A stretch of DNA of 64,000 nucleotides, taken from assembly GCA_965112735.1 (NCBI GenBank), contig OZ218957.1:2480001-2544000 (forward strand), read 5' to 3'. This document shows, in pieces, positions 22,259 through 34,300 of this stretch (the stretch's first letter is position 1; the number at the start of each line of letters is the position of its first letter). Origin of the DNA: Phaeosaccion multiseriatum. Its lineage: Eukaryota; Ochrophyta, other classes. A program made the position numbers and the translations under genes. The notes under the pieces were generated by a model. It did not search any database, had not been told where the DNA came from, and worked only from the letters and a program-made list of their open reading frames with translations.

Positions 22259-23055
22259 AGTTGAACCTTGAGAAGAGAACACAACAGCACGGTACAGGAA
22301 GAGACGGGCGGAGGGCGGACGGAGTGACTCCTACTCAGCCTCCCCCTCATCCTCATCCTCACCCTCACCCTCACCTTCCCCCTCATCCTCACCCTCACCC
22401 TCACCCTCACGCTCACACTTTCCCTCTGCCCTCACCATCATACGCTTCCAAGTACTTGTCCATCCTCTCCTAAGGGGCAGGCAGGCAGGCGGGCGGGCAG
22501 GCAGGCAGGCAGGCAGGCAGGCGGGCAGGTAGACAGGTAGACAGTTGGATCAGTTTGATCAGTCAGACGAGTGGGAGATGGGGGATGGCAACATTTGGCG
22601 GGGCAGGATGGAGGGGAGGGAAAGAGGGGATGGGGGGAGGTCTAATAACTTCAACTACAACTGCAACTGCACCCACTTACCTCGACTTTATCGTTGAGGA
22701 AACCGACGGAGAGCACCTGCGTCAGGGAGGGAGGGAGGGAAGTAGGTGTCAGGACCCTACGAAGATTCAGTTTCAGTTGAATAGACAACCAACCAACCTG
22801 CTTGGCCTCCAGCCCCTCCACCATGTTTGGGTCACCGAGGCTGTCTCCCAACAGAAGGATGTTGGCTCTCCGCTTCACCTGTAGTGGGAGGGAGGAAGGA
22901 TCGTAGAGGGGGGGGAGGATCGCCCCAGTGAGAGAGAGAGAAAGAGATGGATGGAGGGACAGGGGAAGAGAGGTAAGACAGGGAGGGGAGACAGAGAGAC
23001 AGAGAGAGAGAGAGAGGGAAGAGAGAGAGAGGGGGGGGGGGGGGAGAGGGAGAGG

Positions 23056-23096
<41 letters not shown>

Positions 23097-23476
23097 GGAG
23101 AGAGAGAAAGAAAGAGGGGAGACAGACAGAGATGGAGGGAGAAAGGCCCGCAACGCAAGGAGAGAAACAAGGACAGTGAGAGAGCGAAGAGAAGGGAGAG
23201 GAGAATGTGAGAGCGAAGAGAAGGGAGAGGAGAATGTGAGAGCGAAGAGAAGGGAGAGGAGAATGTGAGAGCGAAGAGAAGGGAGAGGAGAATGTGAGAG
23301 CGAAGGGAGAGGAGAATGTGAGAGCGAAGAGAATGGAGAGGAGAATGTGAGAGCGAAGAGAAGGGAGAGGAGAATGTGAGAGCCAAGAGAGAGGAGAATG
23401 TGAGAGCGAAGGGAGATTGACAGGGAACGGGGGAGTAGAGAGAGAAGGGGAGCGCACACATACACCCACACACAAA

Positions 23477-23518
<42 letters not shown>

Positions 23519-23634
23519 AGAATGTGAGAGCGAAGGGAGATTGACAGGGAAAGGGGGAGTAGAGAGAGAGAAGGGGAGCGCACACATACACACACAAAGA
23601 CACGCAAACACAAACACACAAACACACAAACACA

Positions 23635-23670
<36 letters not shown>

Positions 23671-25230
23671 CCTACCTCGTCGCTCTGAAAGTAGGGCTCT
23701 TCCTGCACCCCCAGGGCGTGCTTGTTAAACACGTGAAAGAGTGTGCCTACAAAGGCCTCGACGTCGCCATTTGCAAAGAAGCGCATCTTGTTGCTGATGA
23801 CGTGTGTGGTGGAGGGAGGGGGGGTGTCGGAGTGCTGTGCAAGCACCTCGGAGAGTACGTCTGTACACAAGAGAGGGGGAGTACCGGCCAGAACAGCACA
23901 GCAAAGCAAAGCAAAGCAACGTAACGTAAGCAAAACAGACAAAATACGCAAGCCAGTACTGTAAGCAAACAACAAAGCGACCGAGGGGTTCCCCGCCCCC
24001 CTCCATCCTCACCTCCCCCCTCCCCTCCCTCCTCACCTCTACCCTCCCCTCCCTTCCCTTCCCCTCCCCTCCCCTCCCCTCCCCTCCCCTCCTACCTGCC
24101 AGGCCGGCGCTGAAGATGAGCAGGGGTATGGCTTGTGCCTCCAGGTGTGCGAAGAGTTCGGCATGCCCCTCCCGCAGCCTGATGTTGGCGTGTTGCACCG
24201 CCTGAGGGGGAGAGCACAGCCGTTGGTGATACATCAGAGCAGCAGTTGGTGATGTAGCAGCAATTGACGATACAGGAGCAGTTGGTGATACACAAGCAGG
24301 AGGCAGTGTGTGGGCAGTAGCAGAGCAGCAGCAGCAGTAGCAGCAGCAGGAGGAGGAGGAGGGGGGGGGGGGTTGACCTCTGCGTCGCTGCTGACCTGAC
24401 CTGCTGGATTTTGCGCTTGGTGAGGCCATGCTCAAGGATGAGATCGTGGGCCTTACCAACCCACTCCTCCATGAACCTTGGGGGGAGGAGGGGAAGAAGG
24501 GGAAGCGGAGGGGGGGGGGGGGGTTAGGGGGTTGAAGTGCGAGGCTCTCGTCGGAGCAATTATGACGAGGAGAGATGGAAGAAGGAAGGCAAAAACCAAA
24601 AAAAATTGCAGGCGATCATACTCACCAACCAGAGAGACACACACAAAGAGAGAGAGAGTGTGGGTGTGTGTGCGTGTCAGAGAAGGAGGGAGAGAGGCGA
24701 AGGAGCGAGGCATAGGATTACATAGTTGGCCGAGAGGGCGCAGGAACCAGCCACGTTCAATTCCTGAGAGCCGGCCTCTCACCTGACCCGCTCGTCGTGC
24801 GAGAGGGAGTGGTCCACTTCGAGGGGATAGTAGTGGTTCTTGAGAGCAACAGCCTTGGTGTGGTACTCCTCTGAGAGCAGGCCGCACTCTTCTATTACGC
24901 CGTGGCAGCTGCAGCCCCTCCTGGTGGACGAACACACGGTAGACAAGTGAGGACGGGGTAGGGGGGGGGGAGATCGAGAGAAATAAGAGAGACCGATGGA
25001 GACACACACACCAAGAGAGAGACCGCTGGAGAGAGAGAGAGAAAGGGATGCGGGGAGACGGATAGAAACAGGGACACACAGAGAGAGAGAGTGAGTAAGA
25101 GATGGACTGAGAGGGAGAGAGACATGCAGAGACGGAGAGAGAGACGGGATATGAAGAGGCAGACAGGAAGTACAAAGGGACAGAGAGAGACACACACACA
25201 GAGAGAGAGAAAGAGATAGGAACACACACA

Positions 25231-25287
<57 letters not shown>

Positions 25288-25513
25288 AGACTAACCTTCC
25301 CCCCACGTAGAACGCGGTGAGCGTAAAGTCGAAGTCAGCTATGACCTGAACGTGGTCATTGCCGGCTGCAGTGAGCGCCGCAATCTTATCTGCCAAGAGG
25401 GCGGGATTCTTGCTCAGCACCTGAGGTGACACCTCGAACCGCCTCCTCTTCTCCTGCTGCTCCTCCTCTTTGAGCTGCTCCTCCGCTGCTTTCCTCTCTT
25501 CCTGGGGAGGCAT
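22139..25513 (-). CDS. NT5C3: Cytosolic 5'-nucleotidase III (pyrimidine 5'-nucleotidase family)
   Basis: Nine exons in phase: 25513-25296, 24920-24783, 24476-24401, 24201-24096, 23860-23676, 22878-22798, 22716-22681, 22469-22436 and 22200-22139, giving 311 aa, close to the family length of about 300. HAD-superfamily motifs are all visible. Motif I is VIADFDFTLTAF (nucleophile and acid Asp), motif II is LLIFSAGLAGD, the Lys motif lies in HVISNKMRF, and motif III is LLLGDSLGDPNMVEG. The enzyme removes phosphate from CMP/UMP-type nucleotides in the cytosol. No targeting signal is seen after ATG 25513. The intron before exon 4 contains four copies of the dispersed CACCAAC-type motif just upstream of its acceptor. 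It shares a 306-bp upstream region with the divergent gene at 25820. Confidence 0.9.
23180..23410. repeat. 29-bp minisatellite in a 5'-nucleotidase intron
   Basis: About eight copies of a unit reading GAGAGCGAAGAGAAGGGAGA then GGAGAATGT, some shortened by an internal deletion. Two further partial copies flank CA tracts at 23400-23560. Confidence 0.85.
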
Positions 25514-25819
25514 GACCCCTGTCCTCCACTGTCTCCTCTTCACCACCGCCCCGTCGGTGGTTGTTTTTGTTCGTCGCGTTCGCGTTAAAGGATCCAGTTT
25601 CCAGTTTCAGCTCCAAGCCCCCTCCCCCTTCACCCCCCCCACAGCACGAGCAATACAATCACAGCGAGGGTAGATGAGGGAGGGAGATTAAGGCTGAGGT
25701 ATCGAACGTCGGTTACTTTGGAGTGGCTTTCCAAGGCCGAAAGCGCGCGAGAAGGGGCAACGGGGGGGGGGAAGCCTCACTATAATGACTTGTTGAACAA
25801 AGGAGAGAGCAGCTTGGAG
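25514..25819. promoter_or_regulatory. Short divergent intergenic region
   Basis: 306 bp between the start codons of the 5'-nucleotidase (-) and the membrane-hairpin protein (+), presumably a shared promoter region. Contains a copy of the CAGTTTCAG-type motif (25597-25612). Confidence 0.4.
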
Positions 25820-26659
25820 ATGGACTACCCGGAGGTAGTAGTAGTAAACGATCTCTACCCGATCCCAGCAGGGCCAGGACAACGAGACCGACGTGCTCTG
25901 GAGGGGAGAGTCGCAGGGCTTGCGGGGGCTCTCGTGAGAAGGGCGAGAGCTGCGTCCAAGCCATGGCTGGGCTATCCCAGGACAGTGGTGGTTTCCATCG
26001 GCCTCATTGCGGCCATGCTCTCCACCTTCCTCTCCATGCTCTTCATCCATGCAGTACTCTTGCTCCTGGCGGGCGGCACGGCCTGTCTTGGCCTGAGCCT
26101 CGTGGCTCTGAATGAGCTGAGGACGAAGGTGCGGGGCGGGAACTGGGGAGTCGTCGCCGGGGTAGTAGCAGTGGGGCAGGGGTATCACCGTGTGGTGACG
26201 GGTGGACTTGCCGTGACAAGGTACCTGCAGAGGGGGTTGAGGACGCTGGGGGGATATCTTTGTCACCTCCTGATGCAAGAAGGAGAAGAGCAGGGGCGGC
26301 GGCGGGAGAGGAGGAGGAGGGGGCGGGATAGGCGGTTGCGAGGCGGAGGCGAGCGTTGGTCGGACAACGACGACAACGATGATAGTGAGGATGAAGGTGA
26401 GGCTGGGTATCTCCAGAACGACGCTGGGGGGGGCTTTGGCTTTGACGCAGATGATAGCGACAATGATTCCATGATCAGCATGGTGTCTGAAGAGAGCCTC
26501 TCATCAGGGGCCGAGGGGGGGGAGCAGCAGCGGCAGGAGGAGAATGACACCACGGAAGAGGAGGGGACGGAGTGGGAGAATAGGGCTGGGAGAGGGAGAG
26601 GGAGGGGGCGGGGGCGGGGGCGGGGGCTGCGACAGCTGTTGTCACCTTACTTAATGCTC

Positions 26660-26732
<73 letters not shown>

Positions 26733-27121
26733 GCGGCAGCAGCGGCGACGAGTCCTTCGCCGCGGCAGGAGATGTTGGCCATTATCACAGCAGCGGCAGT
26801 GACGACAGTAACAGCGACGCCTCCTCCTCGGATAGCGATAGCGACAGTGATAGCGACAGCGCCTCCATGTTGAGCGGCTTTAGCTCGTCGGACCTGGACG
26901 GGGGCGAGGACGGCGGCGGCGATGGTCACAACGACCATTGGCTCAACTGGTTCGGGGACGGAGGGGCTCTGGGCTGGGGTGGTGGGGGTGGTGGTGCTGG
27001 TGGTGACGGGGATGGGCTGCAGGATGTTATCTTCAGCACCGAGGGCAGTGATCCAGACCACTCGGACTCGAGCAGTTCCAGTGTGTCAAGCACCGCGACT
27101 GACAAGACGGAAGTCATGTGA
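25820..27121 (+). CDS. Acidic Ser/Asn-rich protein with a double membrane segment
   Basis: Single exon, about 433 aa from ATG 25820 (the open frame extends upstream without another ATG). Residues about 55-105 hold two adjacent hydrophobic stretches (VVVSIGLIAAMLSTFLSMLF and AVLLLLAGGTACLGLSLVAL) that could form a membrane hairpin or two helices. A second moderately hydrophobic amphipathic region (WGVVAGVVAVGQGYHRVVTG) and then a basic Arg block follow. The remainder is low-complexity and strongly acidic: D/N/E-rich, poly-N then poly-S encoded by AAC and AGC runs (26661-26741), DSDSDSDS, and G-rich segments. I do not recognise the family. A reticulon-like hairpin is possible but unsupported by any signature. 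Confidence 0.65.
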
Positions 27122-27374
27122 AGAGGGAGGAGGAGACGCGAGGGACGGATCGATGGATGGCAATGGATGGTGGATGGGCCATGTGCTCCGCCAGTGCCTT
27201 GCTTGGGCTTGGGCCTTGACCGCAGGCCCCGCTTACAGTTGACGCAAGATAGGAGTAGGCAGGCCAGGTATGGATGGTATCGTATAGAAAACACAAGGGT
27301 GTACAGAATGAAGAGGTTATATGGCAAGACTTCTTCCAAGTCCGTCCTTTCCGGTCGGTCGGTCAGTCAGTAAG

Positions 27375-28334
27375 TCAGTCGCGGCTCCTACTCACACTTC
27401 GACTCCTCGAACGTCTTGGCAGAGTGCCTCCTCTTCGCCCTCCTACCCCTCCCCCTCCTCCTCCTCGTCCTCGTCCCCCCCCTCCTGCTCCTCCTGCCCC
27501 CCCCATACCGTCGAGGAAGTCCAGGTATCGAATCCTCCCCCTCCTTTTGCGGCTGCCAAAGGCCCTGATGAGTACAGAGGCTTGATCCTTGCTGAAGCAC
27601 ACCCCAAGCTGCTCCAACGAATCGAAAAAGTCTCCCTCTCCAATCTCTCCTCCTCCTCCTCCTCTCCCTCGGCTAGCATCGAGTCTGCTCAGAGTAGTCT
27701 CCATGTCCGCCACGTGGACGCCCATCCGTCGTACAGCTCGGCTCAGCTCTCGTACACCTGCTGCTTCCTCCTCCGTTTCCTCCTCCTCCTCCTCCTCCTC
27801 CTCCTCCTCCTCCTCCCCCCCGTAGTTGTCCTCTCCTCCTCCTCCTCCTCCTCCTCCTCCTCCTCCTTCCTTCACAAAGCGGTGGAACTCGTCGTACTCG
27901 ACCACGTTGTCGCCATTTGTGTCCAGCACATCCATGAGCAAAAACACCTCCCCCTCCCCCAACACCAGCCCGAGTTGATTCAGCGCCGATCGAAACTCGC
28001 GACGACTCACCACCTTGTCGCCATTCACGTCAATTTCCGTCCACAGACGCCTCACATCCAGCCCCTTCTTGTTCTTGCCGCCCGCGTGTTGGTTCTTCGT
28101 CGTCGTTGCTGCCACCCGCCTCAGCTCCCTTTGCAGGGCGATGCTCGCCTCTGAGCGAGCGACCCCATGCGCAAGGTCCACAAACTCGTCGTAGGAGACG
28201 AAACCGTCGCCGTCGGAGTCGATGTGCGCGATGAGGTCCTCGGTGTCCTGCTTGGAGATCTCCATGCCCAAGAGGGTCAGGGCCTTGCTGAACTCTGTGT
28301 GTGCGTGTGTGTGTATGTATGTGTGTGTTTGTGC

Positions 28335-28365
<31 letters not shown>

Positions 28366-31300
28366 TGTGTGTGTTTGTGTGTGTGCGTGTGAATGTGTGT
28401 GTGAGACAGAGAGAGAGAGAGAGTGTGTGTGTGAGGGTGGGGGGCCGGGTTGTATCACGCACTCACTCCCTAACTGACTGAATCACCCACCTTCCTCCCT
28501 CCCTCCCTCACCTCTGGGGTTGACCTTGCCGTCTCCATTTCGATCAAAGTCCTCGAACACCCTCGCAAAGTTGGCCGGACCTCTTGACTCTGTCGCGAGC
28601 CGAACAATCTCACGTCTGAGAATGCCCTCCACACGGCTCAATCCGCCGCCCTTCCCTCCACCTCCTCCTCCACGGGGGGGACTTACTCCTCCTCTTCCCC
28701 TCCTCCTACTCCTGCTCGCATCCTCCTCTTCCTCGTCTTCCCCGTCTTGCTCCCGGAAACTAACTCTCGACCCGCTCCTCCTTCTCGGACTTCTCCTCCG
28801 TGCCGCTGTATCACCAACTGCTGCAGCTGCTCCTGGAGAGTCTAAGGGCCCTGATCCTCGTCGCGAAGGGCTGGCGCTTCCTTTTCTCCCACTGCCGCTT
28901 CTGCTGCTCCTTCGCCCCCTCACTCCCCCCCGTCTCCTTCTCGCCCCGCCCTGATACCGATACCCCTCTACATCCTCAGAATCCGTGTATTCCTCCTCCT
29001 CCTCCTCCTCCTCCTCTTCGTCATTCCTGACGTCACCCCTCCTCCCTCCCCTCCGACCGCCGCGCCTGTTGGTGCTGCGCGACGGAGAAGCCGAGTTCGA
29101 GGATGTCAATCCGCCCTTTCTTCCCCCTGCCCTCCCTCCCCCCCGGCGGTTACCCCCACGACGCCCCTCCTCCTCCTCATCGTCGCCCTCCTCTTCCTCC
29201 TCCTCGTCGTCGTCGTCGTCACTGTACCAGCCCCCCTCCTCGCCTGCCCTTCCTCCTTCCCTCCCCAACTCCATCACCACCACCTCCTCAGCAAACTCCA
29301 TGAAAGCATCAAGGCTCCACACGCCCTCCTCGAAGCTGTCGAAGCGATACGTCAGCCTTCGCACCTCGTCCGTCGTGAGTTCAATTCCCAACTTGGCAAG
29401 GGCGCGCGCCATGTCCTTCTCGGAAACCAAACCAGAGCCGTCCTTATCAGCCTTGAGCAGCACTCTCTTGGTGGATTCAGACAGGGTATCACCAACTGCT
29501 GAAGGTCTTCGCCTGTCCTCCGCCCTCTGCAGTCCCCTCTGGACCTTCCCAATCACGTCGGCGTGATTCGCGTCTCTCACAAACACCACAAAGTCCGTGT
29601 ACGTCACCACCACCCCTCCTCCTCCTCCTCCTCCCCTACTACCCCCACCACCCCCACCACCACCACGGAGGGCAAGGCGAGCCAGGAGAGCCCGCTCCTG
29701 CGCCGCTTTAAGGCGGAAGCCCAACTTGCGCAGTCCGGTGCTCAGTTGGCTCTCCCCAATGGAGCCCCGCCGCTGTGTGTCGAAGTGGTTAAAGGCCTTG
29801 CGAAGCTTGCCCGGTTTGGTGTACTCAAACATCCTGCGGATCATCTGTCGGAGTCGTTCCTCGACCTGCCACATGCCACCACCTCCTCCTCTTCCTCCTC
29901 CTCCACCACCTCCTCTTCCCTCCCTCCTCCTGGTCCCGGAGACGCGCGCTGCATGAAGAAGATTGAGGTAATTCACATCTCCAGCCGCCCCCCCTTCTTC
30001 TTCTCCCCCTTCCCCTCCTCCGAAGCTCGCCTCCAGCGTCTCAATGTCCTTCTCAGTGAGCAGCGAGGCATGCATCGACCTCAGCGCCGCTCGAAAGTCC
30101 GACGACGGAATGAAACCGTCAAAATTCTTGTCGTACTTTTCCATCGCATGGCGATAGTCGAATCCCCTCTTGACACACTCCCCCACCTCTCTGGCCAGCC
30201 TGTCCACTGCCTCTTGACGAAGTCCCACCGACGCGGTGATTGCATGACCTGCATCCCCCATCACACCACCACCAGTTGGTGATACAGCACCGCGACTGTT
30301 CCTCCTCCCACCACCTCCACCCTCCACTGCCCGCACAAACTCCTTGTAGCTGATGAAGCCGTCGCCATCTGCGTCGAACACAGCCATGAGCTGCGCCAGC
30401 TCCGCCCGAGACAAGGCCTCAAAGCCCATCTCCTGCAAGCCGCGGCCAAAGTCTGATAAACTCACTCTCCCCGAGCCGCTGCGGTCAAAGGCGGTGAACA
30501 CTCGTCGCATAGGAGCTGTAGCAGTTGGTGATACAGCACCGCCGCTCTTACTGCTCCTCCTTCCTCCTCCTCCGGCGTGCCTGGCCAAGCGGCAAATCTC
30601 CCCACGCACCCTCTCCAGCAACCGCCGCACCCCCTCGGACACCCCTCCTCCTCCTCCTCCTCCTCCTCCTCCTCCTCCTCCTCCTCCTCTGAGTACATCA
30701 GCCAGGAACTTTCCATAGTCGAAGGGCGCATTCCTCTTTCCAGGCTCGCAGTAGAGCGACAGTAACGCCCGCACGTCTCTCTGTGCGGCAGGCAGGCCCA
30801 GCCTATGGAGCACCCTCTCCACGTCTCTCCTATCCACGAGGCCTTCGTGGCGTCCTCCTAGGTCCTTCTCTTCGAAGGCTTGATGCAGCCGTCTCGCCAC
30901 TGCTGCAGCGGTACTTGCACCACGACCACGCTCACGGCCACGTCCCCCAGCAGTTGGTGATACAGAGGAGGGCATACGCGCTACCACGGCTCTGATCTTG
31001 CTCATGGTGTCGTCTCCTCCGCCAAGGCCGGTGTACATGCCACGCTGCTGTTGCGGCTGCTGTATCACCAACTGCTGCCCTCCCATGGTGGTCAGCTTGA
31101 GAATGGCCGTGGGGTCTTTGGGAGTCGCCCACTTCAGGAATTTGGCATAGTCCACGCCCACTGAATCACCAACACGCCCACCACCACTAGCACCACCACC
31201 GCCGCCGCTGGCAGAGCTAGACAACGACGAGAGGAATCGATCTGCGAGCAGAGGCACCTCCGTGCGGCGACTAAAGGGGAAACCGCACGTCGCAACGGCC

Positions 31301-34300
31301 CTGGCAAAGCACGCGGGAGACAGGCGGCCCTTCCTCCTCCAATCGTAGTGAGTGAAGCACTCCTCAAGGCCGGACAGGTCACCCCCCAACCGTTGGGCCG
31401 CCTCTGCCACAGTTACATGTGCCCTCCTCCTCAGTAACTGCTCCACCAGTGAGTCGGGCGCGTGAAGTGTGGACATGACGCCCCCAGGGGCCTTCGCCGT
31501 TGTCCTGGCGACACCACCATGGTGTCCCGTGTCTACAAAGTTCACAAAGTCGCCGTAGGAGATGCCTTGCTGGATCACCAACTGCTGCCCCGCCCCTGCC
31601 GCTGCACCTGCAAACCGCTTAAAAAGCGCGTCCCAACCTCCTGCCGCCCCTTCGCGGAAACCCAACTCAGATAGGCACGCCTTGAAGTCGAGCAGACCCA
31701 CTCGGCCCGTTCCACGGCGATCAAAGGCGGCGAAGGCAGCCCTCAAGTCATCCGCGCCACCCCTTCCTCCTCCTCCTCCTCCTCCTCCTCCTGGTCCTGC
31801 CGCCGCTGCTGCTGCTGTCTCTTGTTGTTGATGCTTGTGCCGCAGAGCCAAGAGGTGCTGACGAAGCTTCGTCTCTGCCGCGAGGGCCGCTCTCGAAGTA
31901 GGCTGCTCCTCCACAAACGCCACAAAAGCTCGATAGTCCACCGCATTCTCCTCCACCTCAAAGAGCATCGCCAGTAGCTGCAGCTCCTGTGGGGGCAGCG
32001 CTTGGGCCCCAGAGTACCCCAACTCCCCCAAGCCGCTGAAGAAGCCCACTCTTGAAACCGTCCCTTTCCCCAACTTGTCCTGCTTGGCAAACACGTCCAC
32101 CCCTCCCCCCGCCCCGTAGAGCACCAACTTGTGCAACCTTTGCATAGCGGCATTGGGTGGCACGGGACAAGTGTACTCCGCAAACTCGACAAAGGCCCTG
32201 TAATCAATCGCTGAGCCATCTCGGGCCGGAGCGGTGTCGAAAAAATCCATCACTGCCCGCAGCACCAGCGGAGACAGCCCCAAATCCGCCCCTCCTCCTC
32301 CTCCTCCTCCTCCTCCTCCTCCTCCTCCTCCTCCTCCTCCTCCTCCTCCTCCTCCTCCTCCTCCGTGCTGAATAACCTTGGCGAACTGCATCCGATTCAG
32401 TAGACCGTCTCCCCTTGCATCCAGCGATCGGAAAGAGGCCAGCAGATGGGCAGTGGGCGGCTTCCTCAGACCCTCCGACATCTGTGAACTGGCCCGGATG
32501 CAGTCTTCTGCCATGAGAATGCCGTGGGAGGCCACGTCATGGGCCTCTCCATCCCACTCTCCCCCTCCTGCTGCTGCAAAGGGTGGTTCTCCAAGGGTCT
32601 CCTGGCGACGCTGTCGAGCGGACTCACGCGCTCGGTTTCCCCTGTACCGACTCTGAAGCCTCACCGCCGCAGAGGCGGGCTCCAGATACTCTCTTCCTCC
32701 TCCTCCTCCTCCTCCTCCTCCTCCTCCTCCTCCTCCTTCGGCAGGGCGGGCCCCGCTATCGCGAATGAAGGCCCGGCTCGAATGCTGCTCCCTCTGGAAG
32801 GACTCCTCCCCCGTTGACACGACCCTCGGCTCCATCGCACTACTCCCTCCTCCTCCACCTCCTTGTCCGGACGGAGTCACTCGGTTGCCCCCCACGCTCT
32901 CCGTGTTGGCCATCCGCGCCGTCGCCAACCCCTCAATCTCCGCCACGTGTTGCTCGAACTTCTTCCTCCTCTCTGCCTCCGCCTGCCCCGCCACACCGCG
33001 TTGGTGCTGCGTCCCCTCCACCTCCTCTTCTTCTTGCTCTTCCTCGTAGTCCTCCTCCTCTTCTTCGCCTCCGTAGCGAGGGGCCCGACTACTGCTCTTC
33101 CTCCTGCGTCGACCACTACCGCCGCCACGTCCTCCGCGTCCATCTTCTCCTTCGTCTGCATCATAGCTCCGACCATAGCCATCCTTCCCCCTCTTCCTGC
33201 CCCCCTCCTCCACATCATCCACATCATCATCATCATCATCTGGGTCCGCTTCATCCACCAACACAAAGCCCATCTCCCTCAGCGCCGTCTTGAACTGCAG
33301 CCTTGTGACCCTCCCCGTCCGCTCTCTGTCCATCTGCTCAAAGGGCGCAGAGGGGAAGTAACCCCTCATGTTCATCTCCTTGCAGCGGTTGGACAGACGG
33401 TTCTGTAACGCCCTCTCCGGCCGCGAAGGCTGTCGGGCAAAGTCCACAAAGGCCTGAAGACTGAGACGACCATCCCGACCCTTTGATGACGACCCTGAGT
33501 AGGACTCCGAGTCGGTGTGTGCTTGTGTGTGTGCGTGTGCAAAGACCGCAGCCAGCTCCTCGGGGGGTATGTGGAGGTTGTCAATGCCCGACATACCCGC
33601 TACAAAGTCGTCGAGGCTCAAGGGCCGTGTTACATCACCGTCTACAGACAGCACCTCGAATACCTTGTTTGTCATTTGTCATTTGTCATTGGTGTCAGGA
33701 CAGGGGGTGGGTGGGTGGGTGGTGTCAGGACAGAGAGTGGTAGGACAGAAGGACGTGGGGGGGGGTGTGAGGACAGGTGGTGGGGGGGGGGTATAGAAAA
33801 CAGAGCGGATCACAAGGACGGAGTAGTCAAACACACACACACACATACACACACAAACAAACACACACACCCTCCTCCACTGCCATCCACCCACCCCACC
33901 CACACCCACACCCGCAACCAACCCCCATCCACTGCCATCTACAACCACCCACCTGCTCTGCCTGTATACCGCTGTCCTCCAAGGCCGCATCAAGGAAGGC
34001 GTGTATGCGCTTCAACGCCGCCCCCACCGCAGGAGGGGGGTCCGCGTACTGCAGAAACTCAACATAGTGGACTTGGGCATCCTGCTGGGGAGAGAAACGC
34101 CCAATCAGGGCCTCCACCTCCACCCCTGTGAGTGCATTGGGCCCCAAGTCTCTCTCCGATCGCAACGGCGTCTTCCATCGCAACACAATACGGAGGGTGC
34201 CTGCGTTACGCCCTGTCTCGTCCAGGATGGGCACGCCTTGCACCACGTCATCACCCTCGGCCAATGCCGCCAGACTCACCCTACATTCTCCCACCATACT

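Noticed and set aside
33664-33952. Start of a separate EF-hand gene at the ATG near 33675
   Set aside because: The ATG lies in an AAATGAC tandem repeat, and an EF-hand helix and loop are continuous across the 33953/33663 junction in matching phase. A single gene is preferred but not proven.
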